The notes: generated from the sequence alone by a model not told the origin. A DNA stretch of 64,000 bases from Streptomyces sp. NRRL S-1022 (GCF_000720135.1 NZ_JOIU01000006.1:124001-188000), one strand, 5' to 3'; positions 7,767 to 16,600 are shown, counted from the first letter of the stretch. A program made the numbers and translations.

Positions 7767-9226
7767 GTCTGCGGCCTCCGTTGCAGCCGGTCTCGGAGTG
7801 GGTCGTGGGCGGCGGCCGACGCGGCGCACTCGGCCGGGTCGAGCGGTGCCACCTCGTCGGGGCGGAAGTAGTGGAACCGCCCGTACCAGTCGTGCAGTTC
7901 GGCGGCGGGATCGTCGTCCACGGTGACGGCCAGATGGACGCTGCCGTCCACGTCGTGGAAGACCGCGGCCACCTGTGCGGTCCGCCCGTCCAGGAACATG
8001 TCCTGGGCGTCGGCGCCCCGGCCGCGCGGACACAGCCGCACCCGGCTGCCGCCGCCCACGGCCACCCCGTCCACCAGGACGGTGTCCGTGGCCGGGGACA
8101 GTCCGTCGTCCCCGCCCTCCTGCCACCAGGCGGGCCGCCCGGTGGCAGGGCGCTGGGCCGGGGTCAGGGAGCGGATGGCGCCGTGCAGCCGGGAGAAGAC
8201 CTCCGGGGGCATGGTGTCCACCCGGTCGAGGATCCGCGCGGCCCGCGGATCGGTGGCCCGGGCCTCGGCCTTCTCCTCATCGGTCAGCAGCATCGTGCGC
8301 AGTGTCAGGATCTCGTCGATCTCCGCCGCGTCGTGCAGGTCGCCCGGGCTCTCCGGGGCCACCTGCGGGTGGTCCGGGAGGATGATCGGAGCGGAGAGCA
8401 GGAACGCCCCCGTCGCGCCGTCGTCGCCCGCCGGCCGTGGCGGCCCGCCGAGCACCGGGAACGTGAAGGCGTTGCGGCAGCCGCGGACCTGCTCGGCGAG
8501 GCCGGCGGGCGGGTCGATCAGCGACACGAACTCGGCCCCGTCGGCGGCGAGGAGGGTGTGCGTGGCGAGCAGCGCCTGCCCGAGCACCGCACCGCGCGGG
8601 GCCTGCGGGTCGGCCGCCGCGGCCGTGTTCTCGGTGCGCACCCGCAGCCGGTACAGCTCCGGTCCGAGCGGCTCGGCCACGACCGTCGTCCGCGCCCGCA
8701 CCTGCCCGCGCCGCCGCACCGTCCGGCCCGCGCCGTCCGGCAGCGGCTCGTACTCCGTGCCGGCCGGCGCGCCCACGGCGGTGGTCCGACCTTCCCGCAG
8801 CAGTTCCGCCAGCGGCAGCACCAGCTCGGTCTCGCGGGGCACCGCCTCCTCGAACGACAGGTGGGTGACCCCGTCGGCGGTCCGCAGCGACTCGACCGGG
8901 CGGTGCCCGCCGTTCTCCTCAGCGGCCTCCACCTGCTTGTGCTGGAGCTGCAGGTACCGCACCCGCACGCGGACGGCCGCGTCGGCGCGGCACACCCGCA
9001 GCAGGCACTCGGTCCGCTGGTACCAGGAGTCGGCGGAGCCGGAGACGCCGGGTGTGACCGGTGCGTCCCGCTCCACCCAGTCGCGGGGCAGCAGCACCCC
9101 GAACTGCCAGCGGACCCGGTTCTTCGCCGAGGAGCGGCGGTAGGGATACAGCAGGTACCCCTCGTAGAGCACGGCGTCCGCCACGGCACTCAGCTGCGCA
9201 CAGCCCTCGCCGACTCCGTTCGCCAT
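7763..9226 (-). CDS. Uncharacterised ~490-residue protein leading the hydrogenase operon
   Basis: ATG 9226 is chosen because GAGGAGAG lies just upstream; an ATG 12 codons earlier has no such site. The 487-residue product has no signal peptide, membrane segment or recognisable metal motif. It contains a beta-rich N-terminal half (YEGYLLYPYRRSSAKNRVRW near the start) and ends with HDWYGRFHYFRPDEV followed by a short acidic-to-basic tail. It is the first gene of the leftward operon and its stop overlaps the hhyS start, so it is translated together with the small subunit. I recognise it only as a gene type found beside group 1h hydrogenases; its function is unknown. Confidence 0.85.
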   Translation of the reverse strand: MANGVGEGCAQLSAVADAVLYEGYLLYPYRRSSAKNRVRWQFGVLLPRDWVERDAPVTPGVSGSADSWYQRTECLLRVCRADAAVRVRVRYLQLQHKQVEAAEENGGHRPVESLRTADGVTHLSFEEAVPRETELVLPLAELLREGRTTAVGAPAGTEYEPLPDGAGRTVRRRGQVRARTTVVAEPLGPELYRLRVRTENTAAAADPQAPRGAVLGQALLATHTLLAADGAEFVSLIDPPAGLAEQVRGCRNAFTFPVLGGPPRPAGDDGATGAFLLSAPIILPDHPQVAPESPGDLHDAAEIDEILTLRTMLLTDEEKAEARATDPRAARILDRVDTMPPEVFSRLHGAIRSLTPAQRPATGRPAWWQEGGDDGLSPATDTVLVDGVAVGGGSRVRLCPRGRGADAQDMFLDGRTAQVAAVFHDVDGSVHLAVTVDDDPAAELHDWYGRFHYFRPDEVAPLDPAECAASAAAHDPLRDRLQRRPQT

Positions 9227-9371
9227 GCTCTCTCCTCGCCACTCGTGATCGCGGGTCCTCACCCCACGTTCACACCGGTCGCGCCCGCCCGCCCCTCAGG
9301 CGCACCGTCATTGGGCCGGAGGGTGGAATCCTGCGGCTGTCCGGGCGTACGGAGGTGCAGGAGGGAGACCG

Positions 9372-9605
9372 TCACGGTCCGGGGTGCCGGGGTGCCGGGG
9401 TGCCGGGGTGCGGGGAGTCCGGGCCGCCGGGCAGCCGTTCCAGCGCCACCAGTGCCGCGTCGTCGCCCAGGTCGCCGTGTACATGGCGGACGAGTTCGCG
9501 GCGCAGACCGGCCACCACCGCCTCCAGCGGCCGGCCGGCGTGCGTCTCGACGTGGGCGGTCAGGTCGAGGAAGCGGCCGCGCCGGTTCCGGGCCCCGTGT
9601 AGGAA
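9372..9605 (-). pseudogene. Remnant of a PP2C/SpoIIE-type protein phosphatase C-terminus
   Basis: On the minus strand the stretch RRGRFLDLTAHVETHAG through RHVHGDLGDDAALVALERL matches the last ~55 residues of actinobacterial SpoIIE/RsbU phosphatases, including the terminal DDAAL motif. Upstream in the same frame the sequence turns into unrelated Gly/Pro-rich translation with no phosphatase core, so the rest of the gene has been lost. The remainder of the 9227-9699 gap shows nothing else that I can support except the short repeat at 9381 and the leader of the gene at 9700. Confidence 0.5.
9381..9412. repeat. 8-bp tandem repeat, four copies
   Basis: The unit GGGGTGCC occurs four times head to tail (the last copy has one change). 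It lies in the tail of the phosphatase remnant. Because 8 is not a multiple of three, changes in copy number would shift the reading frame. Confidence 0.8.
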
Positions 9606-9699
9606 AGGACCCGCTTTCGGCCCTCTGTCGGGTACGTACCCGCGCCCGTACACTGCGGATCCGCAGACATGCGGGCGCAGTTGACCGGGGGGAGCCATC

Positions 9700-11295
9700 A
9701 TGTCCGGAGGTCCGTACGGTCCGAACCAGGGGTACGGCGGACCGCCGCTGCCGCCCATGCCGCCGAAGCCGCCACCCCGGCCCGCGAGCCCGCCGCCCGC
9801 GCCGCCGGACGCCTGGCGGGCCGCCGCGACCGCCCTGCTCAACCTGAGCGGTCTCGGCCTCGGCTACGTGCTCCTGCGCCGGTGGGTGCCGGCCGCGGCC
9901 TGCTGGGCGGCGACCGCCGCGCTGCTGCTCGTGGCGCTCCCCGCCGACGCCGACGGCGTACCCGGGGCCGCGCTCGCCGGCTACGCCGTACTCCTGCTCT
10001 CGGCGGCCGTGCACGGCGGGTTCGCCGGCCTGCGCGCCCGGCTCACCTGGCCCGGCAGGGCGCCCCTCGCGCTGCTGCTTGGCGTACTGCTGCTCGCCGT
10101 GCCGGCCGGCGGTGCCCTCTGGTACCGGGACGCCCACCGGGAAGCCGTGGAGCAGGCGCTGCTCGGCCGCCTGGAGCGCGCCGACGACCTGGTGGCCGAG
10201 GGCGGCCGGCGGTCCTTCGGCTCCGCCACGCCGGACTACCGCACAGCCCTCGACGTCTACCGCGACATCGCCGTGCACCATTCCGGTTCCCGCGCCGCCC
10301 GCAGGGTCCACGACAGCCTGCGCACCTTCTACACCACCGTCGGCGCGGCCTACGGCCACGGCCGGTACTGCGACGCCGTGGAGCCGCTGAAGTACCTGCG
10401 CACGCTGCCGGACACGATGCCCGAGGAGCAGCTCGGCCCGCTGGCCGGCTGGCCCGACGACCGGCTCGCGAACGCCCTGTACGGGTGCGGGGAGCAGTCC
10501 CTGGCGGCCGGTGAGGCGGACTGGGTGAACCGCTTCGGCGACCTGCTGGACACCTTCCCGCGGTCCGGGGCGGCGGCCAAGGTGGCGCCCGCCGTCGACG
10601 CGGCGGTGAAGAAGCAGGAGAAGGCCGTCGACGGTGATGATCCCTGCACGGCCGTCGAGCGGTTGCGCGACCTCGGCACCCGGATCGGCGACCTGGCCGG
10701 CCCGGCCCGCGACGCGGACGGCGCCCTGGCGAGGACCGCGAGCCGGGCCGGCCGCAGCGGTGACTCGGGCACGTACGCCTGCGGTGTCGACCAGTACAAG
10801 GACGGTGAGTTCGAGGCGGCGCAGAAGACCATGGAGCAGTTCGCCGCCGGCCACAGGCACGACCGGAACCGGGCCCGCGCCGAGAAGATCGCGATAGCCG
10901 CCGAGGTCGCCCGGACGCTCCCCGCGGCCGGCCGGAAGCTGCCCACCACGGCCTCCGGCGGCGGCATCTCCGTCACCGTCAAGAACGACAGCCCGGACGA
11001 CATCACCGTCCTGTACACCGGCCCGGTCACCGGCAGTTTCACCCTCAAGGGCTGCGGCGGCTGCAAGGCGTACACGTTCGCGGACACGGTGTTCAAGACC
11101 TTCAAGCCCTGCAACGACAGCGGCAGGCACTACCCGCAGCGCACCATCAGCCTGCCCGTCGGCACCACCTGGTTCGTGCACAAGCCGGACGGCGACAGCA
11201 CCGCCACCCCGGCCTCGGACACCGCCGAACTCAGGCCCGGCTACCTCTACACCGAGTGCGCCTACTCGACCCAGCGGCTGGGGTCCGGTCACTGA
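9700..11295 (+). CDS. Multi-pass membrane protein with a long repeat-like soluble domain
   Basis: The 531-residue protein starts after GGGGGGAG. Residues 1-40 are Gly/Pro/Tyr-rich and likely disordered; about four hydrophobic segments follow between 40 and 150. The remainder (about 155-450) is a helical region reminiscent of TPR-type proteins, followed by a beta-rich C-terminal domain with several cysteines (KGCGGCKAYTF, KPCNDSG, TECAYST). I do not recognise the family. The topology suggests a membrane-anchored protein presenting its C-terminal part on one face. It is monocistronic and has no informative neighbours. Confidence 0.75.
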   Translation: MSGGPYGPNQGYGGPPLPPMPPKPPPRPASPPPAPPDAWRAAATALLNLSGLGLGYVLLRRWVPAAACWAATAALLLVALPADADGVPGAALAGYAVLLLSAAVHGGFAGLRARLTWPGRAPLALLLGVLLLAVPAGGALWYRDAHREAVEQALLGRLERADDLVAEGGRRSFGSATPDYRTALDVYRDIAVHHSGSRAARRVHDSLRTFYTTVGAAYGHGRYCDAVEPLKYLRTLPDTMPEEQLGPLAGWPDDRLANALYGCGEQSLAAGEADWVNRFGDLLDTFPRSGAAAKVAPAVDAAVKKQEKAVDGDDPCTAVERLRDLGTRIGDLAGPARDADGALARTASRAGRSGDSGTYACGVDQYKDGEFEAAQKTMEQFAAGHRHDRNRARAEKIAIAAEVARTLPAAGRKLPTTASGGGISVTVKNDSPDDITVLYTGPVTGSFTLKGCGGCKAYTFADTVFKTFKPCNDSGRHYPQRTISLPVGTTWFVHKPDGDSTATPASDTAELRPGYLYTECAYSTQRLGSGH

Positions 11296-11428
11296 CCGGA
11301 CGCCTGCCGTCCCGCCCCGGCGCCCGGATGCCGGCCTCCGGGCCGGGGACGTAGCCGCACAGGACGTCCGCGGGGCCGGTCACCCGCACCTCAGGCGCAG
11401 CGGGTGCCGGCGCACCGGGCGCGGCACC

Positions 11429-11842
11429 TCAGCCGCCCGCGTTGTCGACCCGCAGCCGCACCTGCTCCTCCAGCCTCCGCAGGCTGCCGTCGAGGGCGTC
11501 GCACACCGCCTGCTCGCCCGGGTCGTGGCCCTTGTCGAAGAAGGACAGGTGCACGGTCACCTCGCTGACCCCGCTGCCGATGCCCGCCACCTGGAGCCAG
11601 CCGGTGTAGCTGCCCTGCTCGCGGGTGCCCCACTCCAGGCGCATCTGCTCCGGCTCGGAGCGCAGCAGAGCGGCCATGTCCTGGCCGGAGCGGTCCTCGT
11701 GCACGGTCACGGCAGGTGGCTCCCCGGGGTCCACGTGCAGGGCGTCCGGGAGCCAGGCGTCGAGCCGGCCGACGTTGGCCGCCTGGTCGAAGACCTGCTC
11801 GGGCTGTGCGGGCATGGTGCGGGAACGTTCGTACTCGGCCAT
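11429..11842 (-). CDS. SRPBCC (START/PYR-like) domain protein
   Basis: The 137-residue product from ATG 11842 (GGAAGGGG upstream) begins MAEYERSRTMPAQPEQVFDQAANV, the opening strand of a polyketide-cyclase/SRPBCC fold. It continues with alternating strands (VTVHEDRS, MRLEWGTR, GYTGWLQVAG-like) and a C-terminal helix LRRLEEQVR. Such proteins bind hydrophobic ligands or act as general stress proteins in Streptomyces. Nothing in the residues indicates a substrate. It is transcribed leftwards next to a small LuxR-type HTH gene, 141 bp apart. Confidence 0.8.
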   Translation of the reverse strand: MAEYERSRTMPAQPEQVFDQAANVGRLDAWLPDALHVDPGEPPAVTVHEDRSGQDMAALLRSEPEQMRLEWGTREQGSYTGWLQVAGIGSGVSEVTVHLSFFDKGHDPGEQAVCDALDGSLRRLEEQVRLRVDNAGG

Positions 11843-11983
11843 CGTGGTACCGCCCCTTCCGGTCGGAAGTCGTACCCCGACCGCGTGCCCCTTCCGAGGC
11901 GGCCGAAAAGCCCCGACGGCACCTCGCGCCCGTCCCGCCCACGCGGCCCTCCGTTCCGGAAGGCGGGACACTGCGGCAGCGGC

Positions 11984-12214
11984 TCACAGGCCCAGGGCGA
12001 TGGCCGTGCGGGTCAGCTCGGCGGTGTTGGTGATGTTGAACTTGGCCCGGATGCGGCGCAGGTAGGCGTCCACGGTGTGGGTGGACAGTCCCATGTGGCG
12101 GGCCGTCTGCAGGTAGGTGCGGCCGGCGGCGATGTGCCGGAGCGTCTCCCGCTCGCGCGGAGCCAGCGCGGGGGCGGGGGCTTCGGCGGGCGAGGGGGCG
12201 AGGATGGCGCTCAT
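11984..12214 (-). CDS. Small standalone LuxR-type HTH protein
   Basis: From ATG 12214 (GGAGGA upstream) the product is only 76 residues: a ~20-residue Ala/Pro-rich leader and then a single LuxR/GerE helix-turn-helix. In that domain LAPRERETLRHIAAG, LGLSTHTVDAYLRRIRAKF and TAELTRTAIALGL match the family. No receiver or sensor domain is present, so it depends on abundance, dimerisation with another protein, or another input. An earlier in-frame ATG at 12298 lacks a ribosome site and would add an unlikely leader. Confidence 0.82.
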   Translation of the reverse strand: MSAILAPSPAEAPAPALAPRERETLRHIAAGRTYLQTARHMGLSTHTVDAYLRRIRAKFNITNTAELTRTAIALGL

Positions 12215-12392
12215 GGTGATTCCTCCGGCGGAACGGCTGGGGGCTGTCCGGTAAGGGTGATTTGCCCTTGTTCCACCAGATTGCTCGCGGGACTTCATGA
12301 GGCTGTCCGCCGACTGTCACAGGCGTGTCACGGGGAGCCGGGGCCGGTGCGCGCCGGCCGGCCCGGTGGCCCGGTGGCCGGGCCCGCCCGGC

Positions 12393-13211
12393 TCAGGACA
12401 GGGCCGCGCGGGCCGTCCGCTCCACCAGGGACACGCCGTCGCCCATGGACGCGCTGCCGTCGGACAGGACCGCGACGAGGTACCGGTGCCCCTTGACCGT
12501 GACCCGGCCGACGCTGTTCACGTCCCACAGGCCCGTGGTGTTCCGCTCCAGCCAGCCGTTCTTCAGGGCCCGCCCGGCGTCCTCGGGGCCGGCCGCGGAG
12601 ACGCCCCAGCTCTGCTCGGGTACGACCTGGCCCATCAGGGTGCGGACATAGGCGCGGGACCGCGCGTCGAGCCCGCCGGAGCCCGCACGCACCGTGCCCC
12701 CGGTACCGAACACGGCCCGCAGCAGCCGTATCTGGTCACTCGCGGTGGTCCGGGTCAGGCCCCACTTGCCGCCCGGGCCGCCCGTGGTCGAGGTCAGCCC
12801 CAGGCGCTTGTTCGCCGCCGCCAGGCCGGGGGCCCGGCCGATCTGCCGCCACAGCGCGTTCGCCGCCGCGTTGTCGCTGCGCCGGATCATGGGCTCGGCT
12901 CGCCCCTTCTCCTGCGCGCTGAGCTGCCGTCCCGCGTCCTGCGCCCGCAGCAGCAGCGCCGCGAGGATGTCGACCTTGACGATGCTCGCGGTGTCGTACG
13001 CCCGGTCCTCGCCGTGCAGCACCGGGGTGCCGCCGGCGCCGTCCAGGTCGAGCACGGCCGCCGTGGCGTGCGCCGGAGGGTGTCCGGAGGATGCGGTGCC
13101 GGCGGCCATGGCCGGGGCCGGGTACAGGAGGCCGGCGGAGAGCAGGGCGGCTGCCGAGGCCAGCAGGGCGCCGGCCTTGGTCCGCGCGGTGCGGGTGGGG
13201 CAGGAGGACAT
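12393..13211 (-). CDS. Secreted serine hydrolase, class A beta-lactamase-like
   Basis: The 272-residue protein has a Sec-type signal peptide (basic start, hydrophobic 13-35, AMA cleavage near residue 36). The catalytic pattern is SIVK at 76-79 (SxxK), SDN at 112-114 and KNG at 217-219 in place of KTG. The class A Omega-loop ExxLN motif is not obvious, which fits the actinobacterial serine-hydrolase/beta-lactamase-like group more than a true resistance enzyme. It probably acts on cell-wall or related substrates outside the membrane. It is monocistronic. Confidence 0.82.
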   Translation of the reverse strand: MSSCPTRTARTKAGALLASAAALLSAGLLYPAPAMAAGTASSGHPPAHATAAVLDLDGAGGTPVLHGEDRAYDTASIVKVDILAALLLRAQDAGRQLSAQEKGRAEPMIRRSDNAAANALWRQIGRAPGLAAANKRLGLTSTTGGPGGKWGLTRTTASDQIRLLRAVFGTGGTVRAGSGGLDARSRAYVRTLMGQVVPEQSWGVSAAGPEDAGRALKNGWLERNTTGLWDVNSVGRVTVKGHRYLVAVLSDGSASMGDGVSLVERTARAALS

Positions 13212-13406
13212 GGGTCACGAACGTAGCCACCGCACGCGCCCGGCGACGTGGTCCCGGTCACCTTCGGCCCCGATTCGCCCGGATTGTGAGAAAACCCACC
13301 GATGGGGCGCATTGTGGGGCCCGGCTCGCTCCCGGGGCGGCGTGTACGCGTGGCCGGGCCGTCCTCCTCGCTTATCGTCGGCCGGACACCGACATCCGGA
13401 GTGACC

Positions 13407-14432
13407 ATGGAAAAAACGGATGAACTGGTTGGTGTGGCGGCCGGCCGCCTCGGCCCGGCCGTGCGCCGCGCCCGGATCCGGCCGCTCGGCGCGGCCCTCG
13501 TGCTCACGGCCGCCGCCACCGCCGTGCTCCTGCCGGCCGGCACCCGGTGGCTCGACGATCCGGCCGTCCAGGCCTGGCGCACCGTCTGCCTGGCCATCAC
13601 CGTCCAGGCGCTCCCCTTCCTGCTCCTCGGCACCGCCCTGTCCGGCGCCATCAACGCGTTCGTGCCGGCCGACCTCTTCACCAGGGTGCTGCCGAAGCGG
13701 GCCGCCCTCGCCGTACCGGTCGCCGGCGCCGCCGGCGCGATCCTGCCCGGCTGCGAGTGCGCCTCCGTCCCCGTCGCCGGCAGCCTCATCCGCCGGGGCG
13801 TCCCCCCGGCCGCCGCCTTCGCCTTCCTGCTCTCCGCCCCGGCGATCAACCCCGTCGTGCTCACGGCCACCGCCGTCGCCTTCCCCGGCAACCCGGCGAT
13901 GGTCGCCGCCCGGCTGCTGGCCTCCCTCGGCACGGCGGCCGTGATGGGCTGGCTGTGGCTCTGGTTCGGCAAGGAGGAGTGGCTGCGCCCCCTGCTGCGC
14001 CACCGGCACACCGGCCACCGGCACGGCCACAGCCGCCGGACCGAGTTCCGGCTCGGCTTCCAGCACGACTTCCTGCACGCCGGCGGCTTCCTGGTGCTCG
14101 GCGCCATGGCCGCCGCCACCTTCAACGTCACCGTGCCCCGCTCCGTCCTCGACACCTTCTCCGGCTCGCCCTGGCTCTCGGTGCTCTTCCTGGCCGGCCT
14201 CGCCGTGCTGCTGGCCGTCTGCTCGGAGGCGGACGCGTTCGTCGCGGCCTCCCTCACCGGTTTCTCGCCGACCGCCCGGCTCGCCTTCCTGGTGGTCGGC
14301 CCGATGGTCGACCTGAAGCTGATCGCCCTTCAGGCCGGCACCTTCGGCCGTGCCTTCGCCTGGCGGTTCTGCACGGCGACCACCGTCGTGGCGATCGCCG
14401 CGAGCGTCCTGACCGGAGGCGCGCTGCTGTGA
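13407..14432 (+). CDS. UPF0718/ArsP-type permease
   Basis: From ATG 13407 (CCGGAG 5 bp upstream) the protein has 341 residues and about eight membrane segments. The signature PGCECASVPVAGSLIRRGV and the later CSEADAFVAASL are typical of the DUF318/UPF0718 permease family, which includes organoarsenical permeases. A His-rich loop (HRHTGHRHGHSRR) connects the halves and could bind metal ions. The stop overlaps the start of the TIGR03943-like gene by 4 bp (GTGA). That pair occurs together in many actinobacteria, often with zinc regulation, but the transported species is unknown. Confidence 0.85.
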   Translation: MEKTDELVGVAAGRLGPAVRRARIRPLGAALVLTAAATAVLLPAGTRWLDDPAVQAWRTVCLAITVQALPFLLLGTALSGAINAFVPADLFTRVLPKRAALAVPVAGAAGAILPGCECASVPVAGSLIRRGVPPAAAFAFLLSAPAINPVVLTATAVAFPGNPAMVAARLLASLGTAAVMGWLWLWFGKEEWLRPLLRHRHTGHRHGHSRRTEFRLGFQHDFLHAGGFLVLGAMAAATFNVTVPRSVLDTFSGSPWLSVLFLAGLAVLLAVCSEADAFVAASLTGFSPTARLAFLVVGPMVDLKLIALQAGTFGRAFAWRFCTATTVVAIAASVLTGGALL

Positions 14433-15166
14433 AACGCCCCGTCCAGACCCTGCTCCTGGCCCTGACCGGTATCGGCCTGCTGCACGCGGCCCTGTTCACC
14501 GACACCTACCTGCGCTACGTCAAGGCCGGACTGCGCCCGCTGCTCATCGCCTCCGGGCTGGTCCTGCTGCTGCTCGGCCTGGCGGGAGCGGCCGTCCGGG
14601 ACCGGCACCACCTCCGCGGGGACACCGGGGCCGAGCACGGCCACGACCACACCGGCACCCCGCGCATCGCCTGGCTGCTCTTCCTGCCCGCGCTCAGCCT
14701 GCTGCTGTACGCCCCGCCCGCACTCGGCGCCTACACCGCGGCCCGCGCCGGCAGCAAGCCCGTCAGCGTGCAGAAGAAGGGGTTCGCCCCGCTGCCCGCG
14801 ACCTCGCCGCTGCCGCTGACCCTCACCGACTTCACCCGGCGGGTCCAGCAGGACCGCAGCCGGGCCGTCGGCGACCGCACCGTGCGGCTGACGGGCTTCG
14901 TCACCCCGGCCGGCGAGGACGGCGGCTGGTACCTGACCCGCATCATCTTCACCTGCTGCGCGGCGGACTCGCAGACGGTCAAGGTGCGCATGTACGGCAC
15001 CGGGGCGCCGCCCGCCGACACCTGGCTGGCGGTGACCGGCACCTGGCACCCGCACGGCACCCTCGGCACCGGCACCGCGGAGGCGGCGCTCGACGTCCGG
15101 GACGCCACACCCGTCGCCCAGCCCGTCAACGCCTACACCGACGACCTGCCGCTCACGCCCTCCTAG
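14429..15166 (+). CDS. TIGR03943-family membrane protein, permease partner
   Basis: The 245-residue product begins at GTG 14429 inside the permease stop. Two or three membrane segments occur before residue ~110, with a His-rich linker (HGHDHTG). The soluble C-terminal domain contains RTVRLTGFVTP, YLTRIIFTCCAADSQ and TWLAVTGTWHP, all hallmarks of TIGR03943. The CC pair may be a metal or redox site. Tight coupling indicates that it works with the preceding permease. Confidence 0.88.
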   Translation: MKRPVQTLLLALTGIGLLHAALFTDTYLRYVKAGLRPLLIASGLVLLLLGLAGAAVRDRHHLRGDTGAEHGHDHTGTPRIAWLLFLPALSLLLYAPPALGAYTAARAGSKPVSVQKKGFAPLPATSPLPLTLTDFTRRVQQDRSRAVGDRTVRLTGFVTPAGEDGGWYLTRIIFTCCAADSQTVKVRMYGTGAPPADTWLAVTGTWHPHGTLGTGTAEAALDVRDATPVAQPVNAYTDDLPLTPS

Positions 15167-15319
15167 GGGTGCCTCCCGCACGATCCCCGCTCCCCAAGGG
15201 ACGACCGGCGTGCGGAGGTGCAGGATGGTGTCATGACCCCCGCTCCGGTCGCCGGGTCCGGGAGACCGCGGGGGCCGCCCCGGCTTCGGGCCGCCGGTGT
15301 GCGAGAGGAGGCGGTGACG

Positions 15320-15922
15320 ATGACACGGACACCTCCCACGACGGTCACCCCGGTGCGGCTGTGGCGGTGGCGGCGCAACCCCCTGAAGCGGCACAGCGAC
15401 GTCGTCGAGGCCTGGATCGTCCTCGCCGGCTGGCTGCTGGCCCTCCTCGCCGGGGTGTTCGCGGGCGTGCTGGCGGCCGGGACCTCCCAGTCGGCGTTCA
15501 CGGCGAGGCTGTCCCAGGTGCACCCCGTGGCCGCCGTCCTCACCGACGACGCGGCGCGCCCCCCGGCCGCGGGCAGCGGATACGACGACGGGCGGGTGTG
15601 GGCGGCGGTGCGCTGGACGGACGCGGACGGCTCGGTGCACACCGACCGGGCGAAGGTCGTCCCGGGCGCGCCCGCCGGCACCCGGATCACCGTGTGGACG
15701 AACCGGTCGGACCGGGTCGTGCCCGCCCCCGTCACCGGAGCGGCGGCCGACCTGCAGTCGGCGCTCACCGGTGCCCTCGTCGCCCCGGCGGCCGGTGCGC
15801 TGGTCTGGGGCGCCGGGTGGCTGGTCCGCAGCCGGCTCATCCGGCGGCGCATGGCCGAGTGGGACGAGGAGTGGAAGCAGATCGGACCCCGGTGGGGAAA
15901 CCTGAGCGGAGGCAGGGGCTGA
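15320..15922 (+). CDS. Rv1733c-like two-pass membrane protein
   Basis: The start ATG 15320 follows GAGAGGAGG. The 200-residue protein has an N-terminal basic segment with WRWRRNPLKRHSDVVEAWIVLAGWLL, the usual opening of the Rv1733c family. A first membrane helix is followed by an extracellular beta domain (about 65-140, VRWTDADGSVHTDRAKVVPGAPAG split by turns), a second helix and a cytoplasmic tail. Members in mycobacteria are dormancy-associated antigens; no biochemical function is established. Confidence 0.85.
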   Translation: MTRTPPTTVTPVRLWRWRRNPLKRHSDVVEAWIVLAGWLLALLAGVFAGVLAAGTSQSAFTARLSQVHPVAAVLTDDAARPPAAGSGYDDGRVWAAVRWTDADGSVHTDRAKVVPGAPAGTRITVWTNRSDRVVPAPVTGAAADLQSALTGALVAPAAGALVWGAGWLVRSRLIRRRMAEWDEEWKQIGPRWGNLSGGRG

Positions 15923-16083
15923 GCGCCGTGTGCGCCGCCGGACCTACCGCGCAGGTTGTACACCGGCCCCGCGTACCGCGGCCGGTGGAGCCAGGGATCA
16001 ACTCCCGGGTTGGCGACGGGCCGAGCCCCGGCACGTAGCTTTTGTGCCGTGCCGTGAGGCACTCGTCAATCAGGGGGATACAC

Positions 16084-16533
16084 ATGCAGACGAACATCTT
16101 CACCAGGACCCTCCTCGCCGCCACGACGACCGTGGCGCTGGCCGCGGGCAGCCTGGCCGCGGCGGGCACCAGCTTCGCCGCCCCCGCGGCGGCCCGGCCG
16201 GCTGCGGTCAGCGAGGCCGTCACCCCGCAGGCGGTGACCAACCTCGGGCTGAACGCCGCCCAGGCGAAGAAGGTCCAGCGCTGGCTGAAGACGTACTGGG
16301 GCTACCGGGGCTCCATCGACGGCAAGCTCGGCCCCGACAGCTGGAAGGCCTTCCAGCGCTGCCTGAAGAAGTACTGGCACTACAACGGCCGGATCGACGG
16401 CGTCGTCGGCAAGGAGACGGTCAAGGCGCTCCAGCGGCTCCTGAAGAGCGGCTACGGCTACCGCGGCTCCATCGACGGCATCGCCGGCTCCGGCACCAAG
16501 TCCGCGTTCAAGCGGTTCGCCAACGCCCACTGA
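16084..16533 (+). CDS. Secreted peptidoglycan-binding-like protein with three short repeats
   Basis: The 149-residue precursor (ATG 16084) has a signal peptide ending near SFAAPAA. The mature part holds three consecutive ~35-residue units centred on YRGSIDGKLGPDSWKAFQR, YNGRIDGVVGKETVKALQR and YRGSIDGIAGSGTKSAFKR. Each is like half of a PG_binding_1 repeat. There is no catalytic domain, so it probably binds cell wall or chitin-like polymer. A strong double hairpin follows the stop. Confidence 0.85.
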   Translation: MQTNIFTRTLLAATTTVALAAGSLAAAGTSFAAPAAARPAAVSEAVTPQAVTNLGLNAAQAKKVQRWLKTYWGYRGSIDGKLGPDSWKAFQRCLKKYWHYNGRIDGVVGKETVKALQRLLKSGYGYRGSIDGIAGSGTKSAFKRFANAH

Positions 16534-16547
16534 GGTACGGCACCCCG

Positions 16548-16600
16548 GTCCGCCCGGAACACCCTCCGCCCCACAGCGGGGCGGAGGTCGCCGGGCGGAC
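16548..16600 (+). terminator. Nested double hairpin after the peptidoglycan-binding gene
   Basis: An inner 10-bp stem (CCTCCGCCCC at 16563-16572 against 16578-16587) sits inside an outer perfect 10-bp stem (GTCCGCCCGG at 16548-16557 against 16591-16600). The structure begins 15 bp after the stop codon and is a good candidate for a strong factor-independent terminator without a U-tract. Confidence 0.75.

Noticed and set aside
4806..7871. Very long open frame on the plus strand opposite both hydrogenase subunit genes
   Set aside because: It is antisense to two certain genes, has low-complexity Val/Gly/Arg/His-rich translation and arises from the GC bias at third positions.
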